Assembly (NCBI GenBank): GCA_002479245.1
Contig: DLMG01000058.1
Coordinates: 724 to 21,287 of the forward strand
DNA: 20,564 nucleotides
Direction of reading: 5' to 3'
From: Verrucomicrobia subdivision 3 bacterium UBA7542
GTDB taxonomy: Bacteria > Verrucomicrobiota > Verrucomicrobiia > Limisphaerales > UBA11358
The notes beneath the pieces are model-generated. The model saw nothing but the letters and a program-made list of their open reading frames with translations. It had not been told where the DNA came from and searched no databases. The position numbers and the translations under genes were made by a program. The first letter of the stretch is position 1, and each line of letters opens with the position of its first letter. Shown piece after piece: positions 9,024-16,666 of the stretch.

Positions 9024-10043
9024 TCACGGGCTTCCCGCAAGTCCCTTGGGCAAATCCTCCCGGTTGACGATCCAGGGATGATTCAATAATTCCGTCGTGT
9101 TGGTGTTCCGGGCCAGGCTCCATTTGTCGTTCCAGCTCATAAAGAACACCGTCCGGGGGAAATCCTTCTGCACTCCCTGAATGAACCGGAGATAATCGTA
9201 GTCGCCCGGAGGATTGCTGGGACCGTGCGGCCCGAATTCTGTAAAACCGAAAGGCTTCTTGATTTGCGCCATCTGGGCGTAGCCCTTGATGTGGTTGGTG
9301 TCAACAAAGTCCGTATAGGCGTCGAGACCGACCAGGTCCACATAGCGGTCACCGGGATAGTAGGCGGTGGTCTTGTTCCCATGGTTGGGCGCGTAAACCC
9401 AGAGCAGGTTGTCCAGGCCTTTTGTTTTTGTGAAGTAGTCAAACATCTGCCGCCACAGTTTGATGAACGTTGCCGGGTCTTTTCCATTCCACCAAAACCA
9501 ATCCCCGTTCATCTCGTGAAATGGCCGCCACAGCACCACTACGCCGGCGTCCTTGAGTTGCTGCAAGCCCCCGGCCACTTGATCGAGTTCGTGCAGCCAG
9601 CGAACCTGCGTCTCGGACCGTGTATCAAGCAAGGTGTCAAGCTCAACGCCCTTGTCGCGCAGTCCGCCGTTCGCATTCGTCCGGGCGGGATTGTAAAGGT
9701 GCGTGCTGATGGTGACCAACCCGCCCTGCTTCCAATACTCGATGGCTGCCTGGTTCGGTGCGCCGTGAGTGATGCCACCCCGGCCGGCATAATCAACGCC
9801 GAGAATCGCCGGCCAGTGACCCGTCTGATCGTGAATCTCAGTCACCAGACGCAAGTCCGCTCCCTGCCCAAAATTGGAAAATTGGCCGGACAGCACACAT
9901 TTGTTGGTGCGCCCCTCAAGGCTTTGGAAATACTCCAGAATGGCTTTCGCCCTGACATTGGACTTCGGATTGGCCGGGGCTTGGGAAGTGCGGCACCCGG
10001 ATGCCAGAATCGTTGTCAGCAAAAGGCAAAGAATTTTTTTCAT
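9024..10043 (-). CDS. GH26 beta-mannanase-like lipoprotein (first copy)
   Basis: 339 residues from ATG 10043. MKKILCLLLTTILASGC is a lipoprotein signal with lipobox LASGC (lipidated Cys17). The open frame runs upstream to 10112, but only this start gives a signal peptide. The GH26 catalytic residues are present: LWRPFHEMNGDWFWW holds acid/base Glu177, and FGFTEFGPHG holds nucleophile Glu269. LWVYAPNHG and YVDLVGLDAYTDF match the conserved strands between them. GH26 enzymes hydrolyse beta-1,4-mannan with retention. Lipidation predicts anchoring at the outer membrane or cell surface. It is the last gene of the minus-strand run, 65 bp after the second GH26 gene, and has no obvious Shine-Dalgarno of its own. 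It diverges strongly from that neighbour outside the active site, so the two may differ in endo/exo mode or substrate length. Confidence 0.9.
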   Translation of the reverse strand: MKKILCLLLTTILASGCRTSQAPANPKSNVRAKAILEYFQSLEGRTNKCVLSGQFSNFGQGADLRLVTEIHDQTGHWPAILGVDYAGRGGITHGAPNQAAIEYWKQGGLVTISTHLYNPARTNANGGLRDKGVELDTLLDTRSETQVRWLHELDQVAGGLQQLKDAGVVVLWRPFHEMNGDWFWWNGKDPATFIKLWRQMFDYFTKTKGLDNLLWVYAPNHGNKTTAYYPGDRYVDLVGLDAYTDFVDTNHIKGYAQMAQIKKPFGFTEFGPHGPSNPPGDYDYLRFIQGVQKDFPRTVFFMSWNDKWSLARNTNTTELLNHPWIVNREDLPKGLAGSP

Positions 10044-10108
10044 GTTATGGTTGGCGCATGAGGCTAGGATTAAGCCGGCTTGGTTTCTGAACATCCATCG
10101 GCAAAGAG

Positions 10109-11209
10109 TCATGGCGCCGGCGGGGTTGCCGGGGGCAGCGGCGGCAGTCCGGACGCGGCCCGGATGGGAGTGATGCCCTTGCGGTATTCCGGGTCGTCAC
10201 GACTCAGCGAGCGGGGATCGTTGACCAAACCTCGCATCGGGCTGTTGGTTACCGCCATCCCTCTTCCGCCAACCGCCCAGAGCATCCACCAGGTCCATTT
10301 CGGCTGCTGCTTCAGGACTGCCGGCGCTGGCGCCGGGCCCACCTCGCCCAGGGTAACCGGTTTGCCCGCCGCCAGCTTGCGCAGGTCGTTGTAATAGGAC
10401 TTTTGAAAGTCGTTCCGGTAAACATCCAGCGCCGCGATGTCGAAATAGTCCCGGCCGGGAAAGTAATCGGCGAACTGTCTTTCCGGAGTGCTGGGCCGGT
10501 CCACGCTCCAGATCCAGACCAGATTGTTCAGATGATGATAATTCACCAGCCGGTCGAACAACTGGCGGTAGAGCACCGTCGTGCCGCGCTCTCCCCGCCG
10601 ACCGCCCCACCAGAACCATTCGCCGTTCATTTCGTGGTACGGCCGCCACAGCACCGGAACGTGCGCCGCTTGCAATTGTTTGAGATAACCGGCAATGACG
10701 TCCACCTGGGCGCACCAGTGATTGTACAATTCGGTTCCGGGCGTGATCACGTCGTTCCACTGTTCATCCGTGAGCTGGCCCTGTACGCTGGCGAGCTGGT
10801 TCGTTGCCGCTCCCGGCTTCGGCCGGAACGTGACCGGCTCATCCGCGGTGGGCGGCACGGCGTGCCAGCACAGGGTGATGATTGAGCCGTTCTCGTACTG
10901 CCGCTTGACCTCCGCGATAATCTCGGGTCGGGCGGCCGCCGCGTCCTTGTCGCCGGGCCTGGCGAAGCCGAAGTCCTGGCCGAAAATAGCCGGCGTCTTG
11001 CCCCAAGCCTTGACGGCCAGGCGGGTGGAAGCGTCCTTCGTGTTCGGATAGTTATGCTGGCCGGTGAGCGTGTGCCGGCCGGAAAGACTCCGGATATAAT
11101 TCAAAAGCGCCGCGGCTTCCGGCGAAGGATTGGGAGTTGCCGGCTTGATGGAATTGCATCCGCCGCACAACAAGCCGACCAACGGCACGAGCATGGTTCG
11201 TTTTTTCAT
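10109..11209 (-). CDS. GH26 beta-mannanase-like lipoprotein (second, diverged copy)
   Basis: 366 residues from ATG 11209, a start fixed by a good Shine-Dalgarno 9 nt upstream and by the lipoprotein signal MKKRTMLVPLVGLLCGGC (lipobox LCGGC, Cys18). The catalytic motifs are VLWRPYHEMNGEWFWWGG (acid/base Glu193) and PVTLGEVGPAP (nucleophile Glu289). LTGQHNYP, PAIFGQDFGFA and ITLCWHAVPP match the typical N-terminal strands of mannanase/mannobiohydrolase-type GH26 proteins. The C-terminus is proline-rich (LPPLPPATPPAP), with no added domain. It is surface or periplasmic and acts on mannan or glucomannan. It lies between the GH130 remnant and the first GH26 gene, same strand, probably one transcript. 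Confidence 0.92.
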   Translation of the reverse strand: MKKRTMLVPLVGLLCGGCNSIKPATPNPSPEAAALLNYIRSLSGRHTLTGQHNYPNTKDASTRLAVKAWGKTPAIFGQDFGFARPGDKDAAAARPEIIAEVKRQYENGSIITLCWHAVPPTADEPVTFRPKPGAATNQLASVQGQLTDEQWNDVITPGTELYNHWCAQVDVIAGYLKQLQAAHVPVLWRPYHEMNGEWFWWGGRRGERGTTVLYRQLFDRLVNYHHLNNLVWIWSVDRPSTPERQFADYFPGRDYFDIAALDVYRNDFQKSYYNDLRKLAAGKPVTLGEVGPAPAPAVLKQQPKWTWWMLWAVGGRGMAVTNSPMRGLVNDPRSLSRDDPEYRKGITPIRAASGLPPLPPATPPAP

Positions 11210-11218
11210 GACTGAAAA

Positions 11219-11225
11219 CTCCCTT
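11219..11225 (-). promoter_or_regulatory. Shine-Dalgarno of the second GH26 gene
   Basis: On the minus strand AAGGGAG stands 9 nt before ATG 11209. It decides this start over the in-frame ATG at 11242. It is notable because most genes in this window show no Shine-Dalgarno at all. Confidence 0.75.
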
Positions 11226-11262
11226 CGTAAAAAAGAATTCATCGCTTAGACTTTTCCACTTT

Positions 11263-11373
11263 TCAACAGGCCGGCCGCAGGTTCTGTTCGATCAAACGAC
11301 AATGCTGTTCGACACAAACTTTCGAACGCCGGCCGTCTTCGGGTGTGTTGGCCGCGTAATCCAACAGTTCACC
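11263..11373 (-). pseudogene. Leftover 3' tail of a second GH130 gene
   Basis: Reading the minus strand, the last 34 codons before the TGA at 11263 begin [20 protein letters not shown] and end NLRPAC. The intact GH130 protein at 12910-14100 ends with [20 protein letters not shown] and so on; 26 of 31 aligned residues are identical. Upstream of the match, past codon Glu at 11368-11370, similarity stops and the GH28 stop codon follows at 11384-11386. There is therefore no GH130 catalytic part. It is not a gene in its own right. It is either the end of a deleted GH130 paralogue or a duplicated tail carried along when the GH28 gene was placed here. Confidence 0.85.
11277..11370. repeat. Direct repeat, copy A (GH130 tail)
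   Basis: Aligns without gaps to 12936-13029 in the same orientation; 80 of 94 bases match by eye. The two copies flank the GH28 gene exactly. Confidence 0.88.
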
Positions 11374-11383
11374 TTCGCCCCTG

Positions 11384-12883
11384 CTATTCCACGATTTTAT
11401 CCGGCGATTTGCCGGGCCACGCCGCTTTGCCGCTGAAATACTCCAGTTGCAATCCTTCGACGTGGCGCGCTTCCAGCGCCGCACCATAATAATCTTCCAA
11501 CGATCCGCTCCAGATCACCTGCGTGTTGCGAAGCGTCAGTCCGCGCACAAACTCGCAATGGATGCCGGCGATGGTGTTGGTGTAAATTCCCGCGAATTTT
11601 CCGCCGGCTGAAGCCGCCCCAATCGGACGGTCATCATAAAATCCCCCCGGCACGTCGCTGGTCTTGCCTGCCTCCAGGCGCACGTTGTCAAACACGATGT
11701 CCTCGATCGGCTGAGCCTCACAGCCGTGGAGGTAAATGCCGCTCTCGCCCCGGCACAGAATGTTGCTGAAGCGGATCTGGCGGACATGCCCCAGCTTCGT
11801 GTCCGGGTGGCGCGGAAGGTTGCTGATATGAATCGGCTCGCCCGCGCCCCACCACTTGCCCGGTTGTAGTTGGGTTTCAATCGTGAGGTTTGAGAAAAGA
11901 ACATTTTCAATGTCACCCTCGTCGCGGCTTTGAATGCAAAGCCCGCGATTGCTGCGGTAGATGACGCAGGCGTCGAAAATCACGTTGCGGATTCCCGGCG
12001 GCGCATAAGCTTCATCGAGCTTCAGGGCGCAACTGCGCGAAGCGATGGTGCAGCCGGTGACGGTGATGTTTTCGCTGCGGCCGTAGCTGGCGAAGTTCGG
12101 CGTGTTCTTGAGCACGATGCCGTCGTCCGCGGTGTCAATGTGGCAGTTGGCGACGCGCACGTTCCGGCAGTGATCGAGGTCAATGCCGTCATTGTTTGCC
12201 ACGTTCCAATCGTTGAGGATGCTGATGGAATCAATCACCAGGTCCTCGCACCCGGTCGGATGAACCGTCCAGCTTGGCGCGTTGCGAACCGTGATGTCCC
12301 GGATGCGCACCTGCTTGCATCCGATCAAGATGATCACCATGGGCCGGCCGGCGGCGAGTGTCTTGTCGGTGGCGCTCCGCCCGAACGGCCACCAGACCCC
12401 ACAGAAGGATTGCGGCCACCAGCCCGGTTTGTTCACGTCGCCGCCGGCCTCTTCATCGGCGAGTTTTTGCCATACCGCCTTGTCATTGCCATCAAGCACG
12501 CCGTCGCCGGAAATGGAAATGCCCGTCGCATCCTTCGCAAACAGCAACGCCCCCGCCTGGCCGTAATCCTGCCAGCGCGCGCTTCCCTTCAACACCGCGC
12601 CGCGCGCCAGGTGGAAATCCACGCCAGTTCCCAACGTGACCGCTCCGGAAAGAAACGTTTTCCCGCCCGGCAACACCACTTGGCCGCCACCCTGGGCGGC
12701 GCAGGCGTCCACCGCTTTCTGGATCGCCGCCGTGTCATCGGCCGCGCCATCACCCTTCGCGCCGTAGTCCAGCACATTGTAAACGCCTGATGCGGCCAGT
12801 GGTTCGTGATGGCCGGACAGGTCAACGGCGCGCGTTGTGAACGCGGACAGAATCAACACTCCAATCAGAAAATGAGCGGTCAT
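11384..12883 (-). CDS. GH28-like (polygalacturonase superfamily) secreted enzyme
   Basis: 499 residues from ATG 12883 (MTAHFLIGVLILSAFTTRA, a Sec signal peptide); the open frame extends to 12976, but that part overlaps the GH130 gene end and reads as its shadow. Residues 35-60 (YNVLDYGAKGDGAADDTAAI) are the standard pectate-lyase/GH28 beta-helix entry. The catalytic Asp motifs are present as NNDGIDLDHC (Asp232) and TADDGIVLK (Asp253/Asp254). The usual Gly-His-Gly motif is replaced around residues 282-289 by SRSCALKL, and the Arg-x-Lys motif by RGLCIQSR. Such variants occur in GH28-like proteins of Bacteroidetes and Verrucomicrobiota with uncertain substrates. It probably acts on a galacturonic- or other uronic-acid-containing side polysaccharide outside the cytoplasm. 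It sits 26 bp after the GH130 stop, and both flanks carry a GH130 tail, suggesting it was inserted into an older GH130-GH26 run. Confidence 0.85.
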   Translation of the reverse strand: MTAHFLIGVLILSAFTTRAVDLSGHHEPLAASGVYNVLDYGAKGDGAADDTAAIQKAVDACAAQGGGQVVLPGGKTFLSGAVTLGTGVDFHLARGAVLKGSARWQDYGQAGALLFAKDATGISISGDGVLDGNDKAVWQKLADEEAGGDVNKPGWWPQSFCGVWWPFGRSATDKTLAAGRPMVIILIGCKQVRIRDITVRNAPSWTVHPTGCEDLVIDSISILNDWNVANNDGIDLDHCRNVRVANCHIDTADDGIVLKNTPNFASYGRSENITVTGCTIASRSCALKLDEAYAPPGIRNVIFDACVIYRSNRGLCIQSRDEGDIENVLFSNLTIETQLQPGKWWGAGEPIHISNLPRHPDTKLGHVRQIRFSNILCRGESGIYLHGCEAQPIEDIVFDNVRLEAGKTSDVPGGFYDDRPIGAASAGGKFAGIYTNTIAGIHCEFVRGLTLRNTQVIWSGSLEDYYGAALEARHVEGLQLEYFSGKAAWPGKSPDKIVE

Positions 12884-12909
12884 GTTTATGGGTTGCAGTT
12901 TTTCAACGC

Positions 12910-14100
12910 TCAGGTTCGCCGCGCGGTCCTCAGGCGAAGATTGTTTTCGATCAAATGACAGCGCTGTTCGACACAAACTTTCGAACGCCTGCCGTCTGCG
13001 GGCGTGTTGGCCACGTAATCCAGCAATTTCTCAACCGTCGTCGTCACCACATGCGTGCGCGTGTCCGAGGAACCGTAGTAGAGGAACACGTCGCCATTGG
13101 CGCGGGCCACCCAACCGTTGGCAAAAACGACATTCGACACGTCGCCCACACGTTCTTCGCCTTCGGGCGCCATGAAATAGCCACCGGGGGTCTTGATAAT
13201 CTTGGCGGGATTGTTCAGATCGCACAGGAACAGGTAGAGCACATAACGCATGCCGGCGGCGGTGTTGCGCACCCCATGCGCCAGATGCAGCCAGCCCTGC
13301 TTCGTCTTGATCGGGGCCGGCCCGAGGCCGTTTTTGCCTTCCTTGATCGTGTGGTAAAAACGCGGGTCAATGATCTGTTCCTTGCCGATGACCGCGTTCT
13401 CAATGTCATCGCACAAACCCCAGCCGATGCCGTCGCCGCTGCCGGTGGCCGCGAAATCGGCCATGGGCCGGGTGTAGAACGCGTACTTGCCCTTCACAAA
13501 TTCCGGATGCAACACGCAGTTGCGCTGGTGCAATGAATTCGTCTTGAGGTCGGGCAGCCGTTCCCATTTCACCAGGTCTTTCGTGCGCGCAATCCCGCAA
13601 CGGGCGATGGCCGCCGAAAGATCTCCCGGATTCGAGTCGTCATGCCGCTCGGCGCAAAATAATCCGTAAATCCAGCCGTCCTCATGCCGGACCAGACGCA
13701 TGTCGTACAAATTCGTCTCCTGCGGCTCGTAATCCGGCATTCGCACCGGGTAATCCCAGAACCGGAAGCCGTCCACGCCGGTTTTGCTTTCCGCCACCGC
13801 GAAAAACGATTTGCGGTCCCAGCCCTCCGTGCGGGTCATCAGCACGATGTTCCCGTTCCACTCCATCGCGCCGACGTTGAAAGCACAGTTGATGCCGAGC
13901 CGCGTCATGAGATGCGGATTGGTGGCGTGGTTGAGATCATAACGCCAGAACAAGGGCGTATGTTCGGCGGTCAGGACCGGGAATTCGTACCGGTCGAAGA
14001 TGCCGTTGCCGTTCTTTTGCGTCCGGTTGCGGCGTTTGATCAGTTGTTCCTGCTGCCGCTGGAGTTGTTTCAATTGGGCTTGAAATGCGGTTTGGTTCAT
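12910..14100 (-). CDS. GH130 glycoside phosphorylase, 4-O-beta-D-mannosyl-D-glucose phosphorylase type
   Basis: 396 residues without signal peptide, so cytoplasmic. It starts with a charged helix ([20 protein letters not shown]) and then [54 protein letters not shown] and FRFWDYPV are characteristic of GH130 subfamily 1. The family residue Asp lies in [17 protein letters not shown] (Asp133). The characterised reaction of subfamily 1 is phosphorolysis of mannosyl-beta-1,4-glucose to alpha-mannose 1-phosphate and glucose. This completes glucomannan use inside the cell without spending ATP on the mannose unit. It is first in the minus-strand run and faces the GH5 mannanase gene across a shared 362-bp promoter region. 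Its 3' end is duplicated downstream of the GH28 gene. Confidence 0.92.
   Translation of the reverse strand: MNQTAFQAQLKQLQRQQEQLIKRRNRTQKNGNGIFDRYEFPVLTAEHTPLFWRYDLNHATNPHLMTRLGINCAFNVGAMEWNGNIVLMTRTEGWDRKSFFAVAESKTGVDGFRFWDYPVRMPDYEPQETNLYDMRLVRHEDGWIYGLFCAERHDDSNPGDLSAAIARCGIARTKDLVKWERLPDLKTNSLHQRNCVLHPEFVKGKYAFYTRPMADFAATGSGDGIGWGLCDDIENAVIGKEQIIDPRFYHTIKEGKNGLGPAPIKTKQGWLHLAHGVRNTAAGMRYVLYLFLCDLNNPAKIIKTPGGYFMAPEGEERVGDVSNVVFANGWVARANGDVFLYYGSSDTRTHVVTTTVEKLLDYVANTPADGRRSKVCVEQRCHLIENNLRLRTARRT
12936..13029. repeat. Direct repeat, copy B (inside the GH130 3' end)
   Basis: The partner of 11277-11370, offset by 1659 bp. It codes for the C-terminus of the intact GH130 enzyme. Confidence 0.88.
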
Positions 14101-14462
14101 TTGGCTTGGACCGTTGTGAGTGAATGGGTTGTCGGTTTGGACAGTTTTCCGTCAGGCATAATCAGCCGCCAGCGCCAGCATCATGCGGGCAACTTGCTGG
14201 CGCGCCTGGTTCACAATCTTTTTTTTTGCAAAAAAAACGGCGCTTCTCCACCTTCCGCTGGTTGTCGGCTGAAAAATCATGCTCGCTTATGTCTGCTGCT
14301 TGGTACAGTTTGGCGAAGGCCAGGCGGAATTCAAAATCAAAAATGTCGTCTATATTTGCGACTTGAAAAAATTTCCATTCCAGCACGCACTGTACGCGTT
14401 TTTGCCATGTCCATTTGAAAATTTAGCCGGAACCATTCAGCGACCTTGCACGACAAATCATT
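14101..14462. promoter_or_regulatory. Divergent promoter region between GH130 and GH5 genes
   Basis: 362 bp without a supported gene. It contains a perfect 9-bp inverted repeat GCGCCAGCA (14172-14180) and TGCTGGCGC (14195-14203), and a T9-GC-A8 tract at 14219-14237. A minus-strand open frame of 74 codons (14162-14386) resembles nothing I recognise. Because both flanking genes act on mannan, shared control from here is likely, with the inverted repeat a candidate operator. I could not assign -10/-35 boxes. Confidence 0.5.
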
Positions 14463-15827
14463 ATGAGCAGCCGACACACGTCCCGCCGGGACTTCATCAA
14501 AACCGCCGCGCTGGCGTTGCCGCTGGCCGTCGCCAGCTATGGCAATCTGCAGGCGAAATCCGCCGCTACCAAAAAGAGCGCGAACAACTTCGTCTCCGTC
14601 CGCAACGGACGCTTTGAGTTGCGCGGTCATCCTTATTGTTATATCGGAACCAATGTTTGGTACGGATGCTACCTCTCGGACGCCAAATTAGGCGGGGGCC
14701 GGAAACGCATGATTCGCGAGCTCGACCGCCTGCAAAGCATCGGCGCCACCAACATCCGTCTGCTCGCGGGTTCGGAGACTTCACCACTGGCCGGCGCCAT
14801 TTCCCGCGGGATCACGCGCAGCCCCCGCGACTGGGACGAGAATTTGCTCGCCGGGTTGGATTTTTGTCTGGCCGAAATGGCCAGGCGCAATATGCGTGCG
14901 ATACTTTTCGTGTCGAACTATTGGCAATGGTCCGGCGGCTTTGCGCAATACATCCGCTGGATTACCGGCGACACGATTCCCGACCCGGACAAGCCGGTCA
15001 TGGCGAGGGGCAATTGGGGCAGCTTCATTAAATTTTCCGCGCGGTTTTACGTCACGCCCGCCGCGAACCAGCTTTATCTGGATTACATCGCGCAACTCAT
15101 CCAGCGCCGCAACACGGTGAACGGCCGGGTCTATCGTGACGACCCGGCGATCATGACCTGGGAACTCGCCAACGAACCGCGCCCCGGCGCGGATGCCGCG
15201 GTCAGCGGTGTGCGGGAGTTCTGCCAATGGGTGGACGCGACGGCGCGATTCATTCATGCGCAGGATCCGAATCATCTCGTTTGCACCGGGTCCGAAGGCA
15301 TTCATGGTTGTTTGGACAAGCCCGAGGTTTTTGTGAAGGCGCACGAAACTCCGGCGATTGATTATGTGACCGTCCACATGTGGCTCAAGAATTGGGGCTG
15401 GTTGAAAAACTTCCAACCTGGGCCCGATTATGAAACGGCTGCAACCAAAGCCAGGGATCATGTCGAACAACACAACGTCCTGGCCACCGACACGCTGCAC
15501 AAGCCGCTCGTCCTGGAAGAATTTGGCCTGCCCCGCGACCGCGAGCAATATGGACCGGAAACGTCCACCACAGCACGCGATGATTATTTCCGCCGCATGT
15601 TTGAGCAAGTCGCGGAATCCTGCCAGGCCGGACGCGCGCTACAAGCGGCAAATTTCTGGACCTGGGGCGGTGAGGGCCGCGTGGGCGACAGCATGAGTTC
15701 AGCCGGCGCGCTGATGGGCGACCCGTTCTGCGAACCGCAGGGGCTGAACTCCGTTTTCGACACGGACAAGAACACGTTGGCCATCATTGCCCAAGCGAAC
15801 AAAAAACTCGCCGCTCTCGCCGGGTGA
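14463..15827 (+). CDS. Tat-exported GH5 endo-beta-1,4-mannanase (GH5_7-like)
   Basis: 454 residues. MSSRHTSRRDFIKTAALALP is a textbook twin-arginine signal (Arg8-Arg9). The mature enzyme is a single GH5 domain: FELRGHPYCYIGTNVWYG marks the first strand. IMTWELANEPRPG contains the acid/base Glu238 and KPLVLEEFGLPRD the nucleophile Glu353. TVHMWLKNWGW carries the conserved His before it. The NEPR and EEFG context and overall length fit mannanases of subfamily 7. It would cut mannan or glucomannan internally in the periplasm or outside the cell, complementing the lipid-anchored GH26 enzymes. Transcription is divergent from the GH130 run. No Shine-Dalgarno precedes the ATG, and no terminator follows before the restriction gene. 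Confidence 0.9.
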   Translation: MSSRHTSRRDFIKTAALALPLAVASYGNLQAKSAATKKSANNFVSVRNGRFELRGHPYCYIGTNVWYGCYLSDAKLGGGRKRMIRELDRLQSIGATNIRLLAGSETSPLAGAISRGITRSPRDWDENLLAGLDFCLAEMARRNMRAILFVSNYWQWSGGFAQYIRWITGDTIPDPDKPVMARGNWGSFIKFSARFYVTPAANQLYLDYIAQLIQRRNTVNGRVYRDDPAIMTWELANEPRPGADAAVSGVREFCQWVDATARFIHAQDPNHLVCTGSEGIHGCLDKPEVFVKAHETPAIDYVTVHMWLKNWGWLKNFQPGPDYETAATKARDHVEQHNVLATDTLHKPLVLEEFGLPRDREQYGPETSTTARDDYFRRMFEQVAESCQAGRALQAANFWTWGGEGRVGDSMSSAGALMGDPFCEPQGLNSVFDTDKNTLAIIAQANKKLAALAG

Positions 15828-15859
15828 TTTGATGTTGAGGTTTGTGCGGGTTGTTTTGG

Positions 15860-15880
15860 ATCAATCTTTGAATGATTGAT
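15860..15880. promoter_or_regulatory. Inverted repeat over the restriction gene start
   Basis: ATCAATC (15860-15866), 7-nt spacer, GATTGAT (15874-15880), a perfect 7-bp inverted repeat that covers the first candidate start codon (15872). It could be an operator or, as RNA, a hairpin hiding that start. Inference from position only. Confidence 0.4.
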
Positions 15881-16666
15881 TCCACCGGAAAAGCCGCTAC
15901 GCTTGCTCACGCAATGGCTGAAAACCCTTCAACTCTCGCCGAACTGGAGAAGCATGTTCCGGATGCGGTTAAGTTTTATTGGCAAACACGTTCCAAGCAG
16001 TTGCAGAAACAACGCGAAGCCGGTGGGTCGGATCAAGGTTTGCGTTCAGCAGTAACCGGCGGCGCGCAGATGGACGGCTTTATCAAACTCCTGACGCAGC
16101 TTGTAATCGAAGCCGGGATTGATCGGGCGCATATCTATCATCAGGACTCGCTCGAGCTGCCGGGTTATTTCCGGCCGAACAAGAAATGGGACTTCATCGT
16201 GGTCGTGAAAGGCCAGTTGGTGGCGGCGCTGGAAGCCAAATCCCAGGTTGGTCCGTCGTTTGGCAACAATTTCAATAATCGCACCGAGGAAGCCATGGGC
16301 AGTGCTTTGGATCTGTGGACGGCCTTCCGCGAAAAAGCATTTGGATCGAAGATTCGGCCCTGGATCGGCTACATGTTCTTGCTTGAGGACTGTGCTCCTT
16401 CAAACCGTCCGGTCGGCGTCAAAGAACCGCATTTCAAGGTGTTTCCTGAGTTTCGAGACTCATCCTACGCGAAGCGTTACGAATTGTTTTGTCGCCGCCT
16501 GGTTTTGGAGCGTCATTACGATGCCGCGTCATTTATGATGTCGAACACTGAAAAGGGAGCGAACGGTGAATATTCTGAACCTGCATCCGACCTTACATTC
16601 CAGATGTTCGCCAATTCTTTGGTCGGTCATGTGGCGGCATTCTCAGGTCGAATCAAAGAGCTATGA
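15872..16666 (+). CDS. Type II restriction endonuclease, PaeR7I/XhoI family
   Basis: 264 residues from ATG 15872; an in-frame ATG at 15914 (Met15, MAENPSTLAELEKHV) is a credible alternative, and neither has a clear Shine-Dalgarno. Family hallmarks are RSAVTGGAQMDGF (about 58-70), then the PD-(D/E)xK core NKKWDFIVVVKGQLVAALEAK with Asp107, Glu121 and Lys123. SQVGPSFGNNFNNRTEEAMG follows directly, then EPHFKVFPEF and RRLVLERHYDAASF. Members cut CTCGAG; the specificity here is predicted, not shown. The product would cut unmethylated incoming DNA in the cytoplasm. The stop overlaps the methyltransferase start as ATGA (16663-16666), so the pair is translationally coupled with the nuclease first. 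Confidence 0.93.
   Translation: MIDSTGKAATLAHAMAENPSTLAELEKHVPDAVKFYWQTRSKQLQKQREAGGSDQGLRSAVTGGAQMDGFIKLLTQLVIEAGIDRAHIYHQDSLELPGYFRPNKKWDFIVVVKGQLVAALEAKSQVGPSFGNNFNNRTEEAMGSALDLWTAFREKAFGSKIRPWIGYMFLLEDCAPSNRPVGVKEPHFKVFPEFRDSSYAKRYELFCRRLVLERHYDAASFMMSNTEKGANGEYSEPASDLTFQMFANSLVGHVAAFSGRIKEL

Noticed and set aside
9225..10061. 278-codon plus-strand open frame
   Set aside because: Antisense to the first GH26 gene; long only because of the high GC content and codon pattern of that gene.
11263..11487. 74-codon minus-strand open frame as an independent small gene
   Set aside because: Its second half is the GH130 tail remnant and its first half overlaps the GH28 3' end in another frame; no start signal.
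11930..12790. 286-codon plus-strand open frame
   Set aside because: Antisense to the GH28 gene, low-complexity Ala/Val/Asp-rich composition, no motif.
14162..14386. Minus-strand 74-codon open frame in the GH130/GH5 gap
   Set aside because: No recognisable motif, crosses the T/A tract and the inverted repeat, and has no ribosome-binding site; treated as non-coding.
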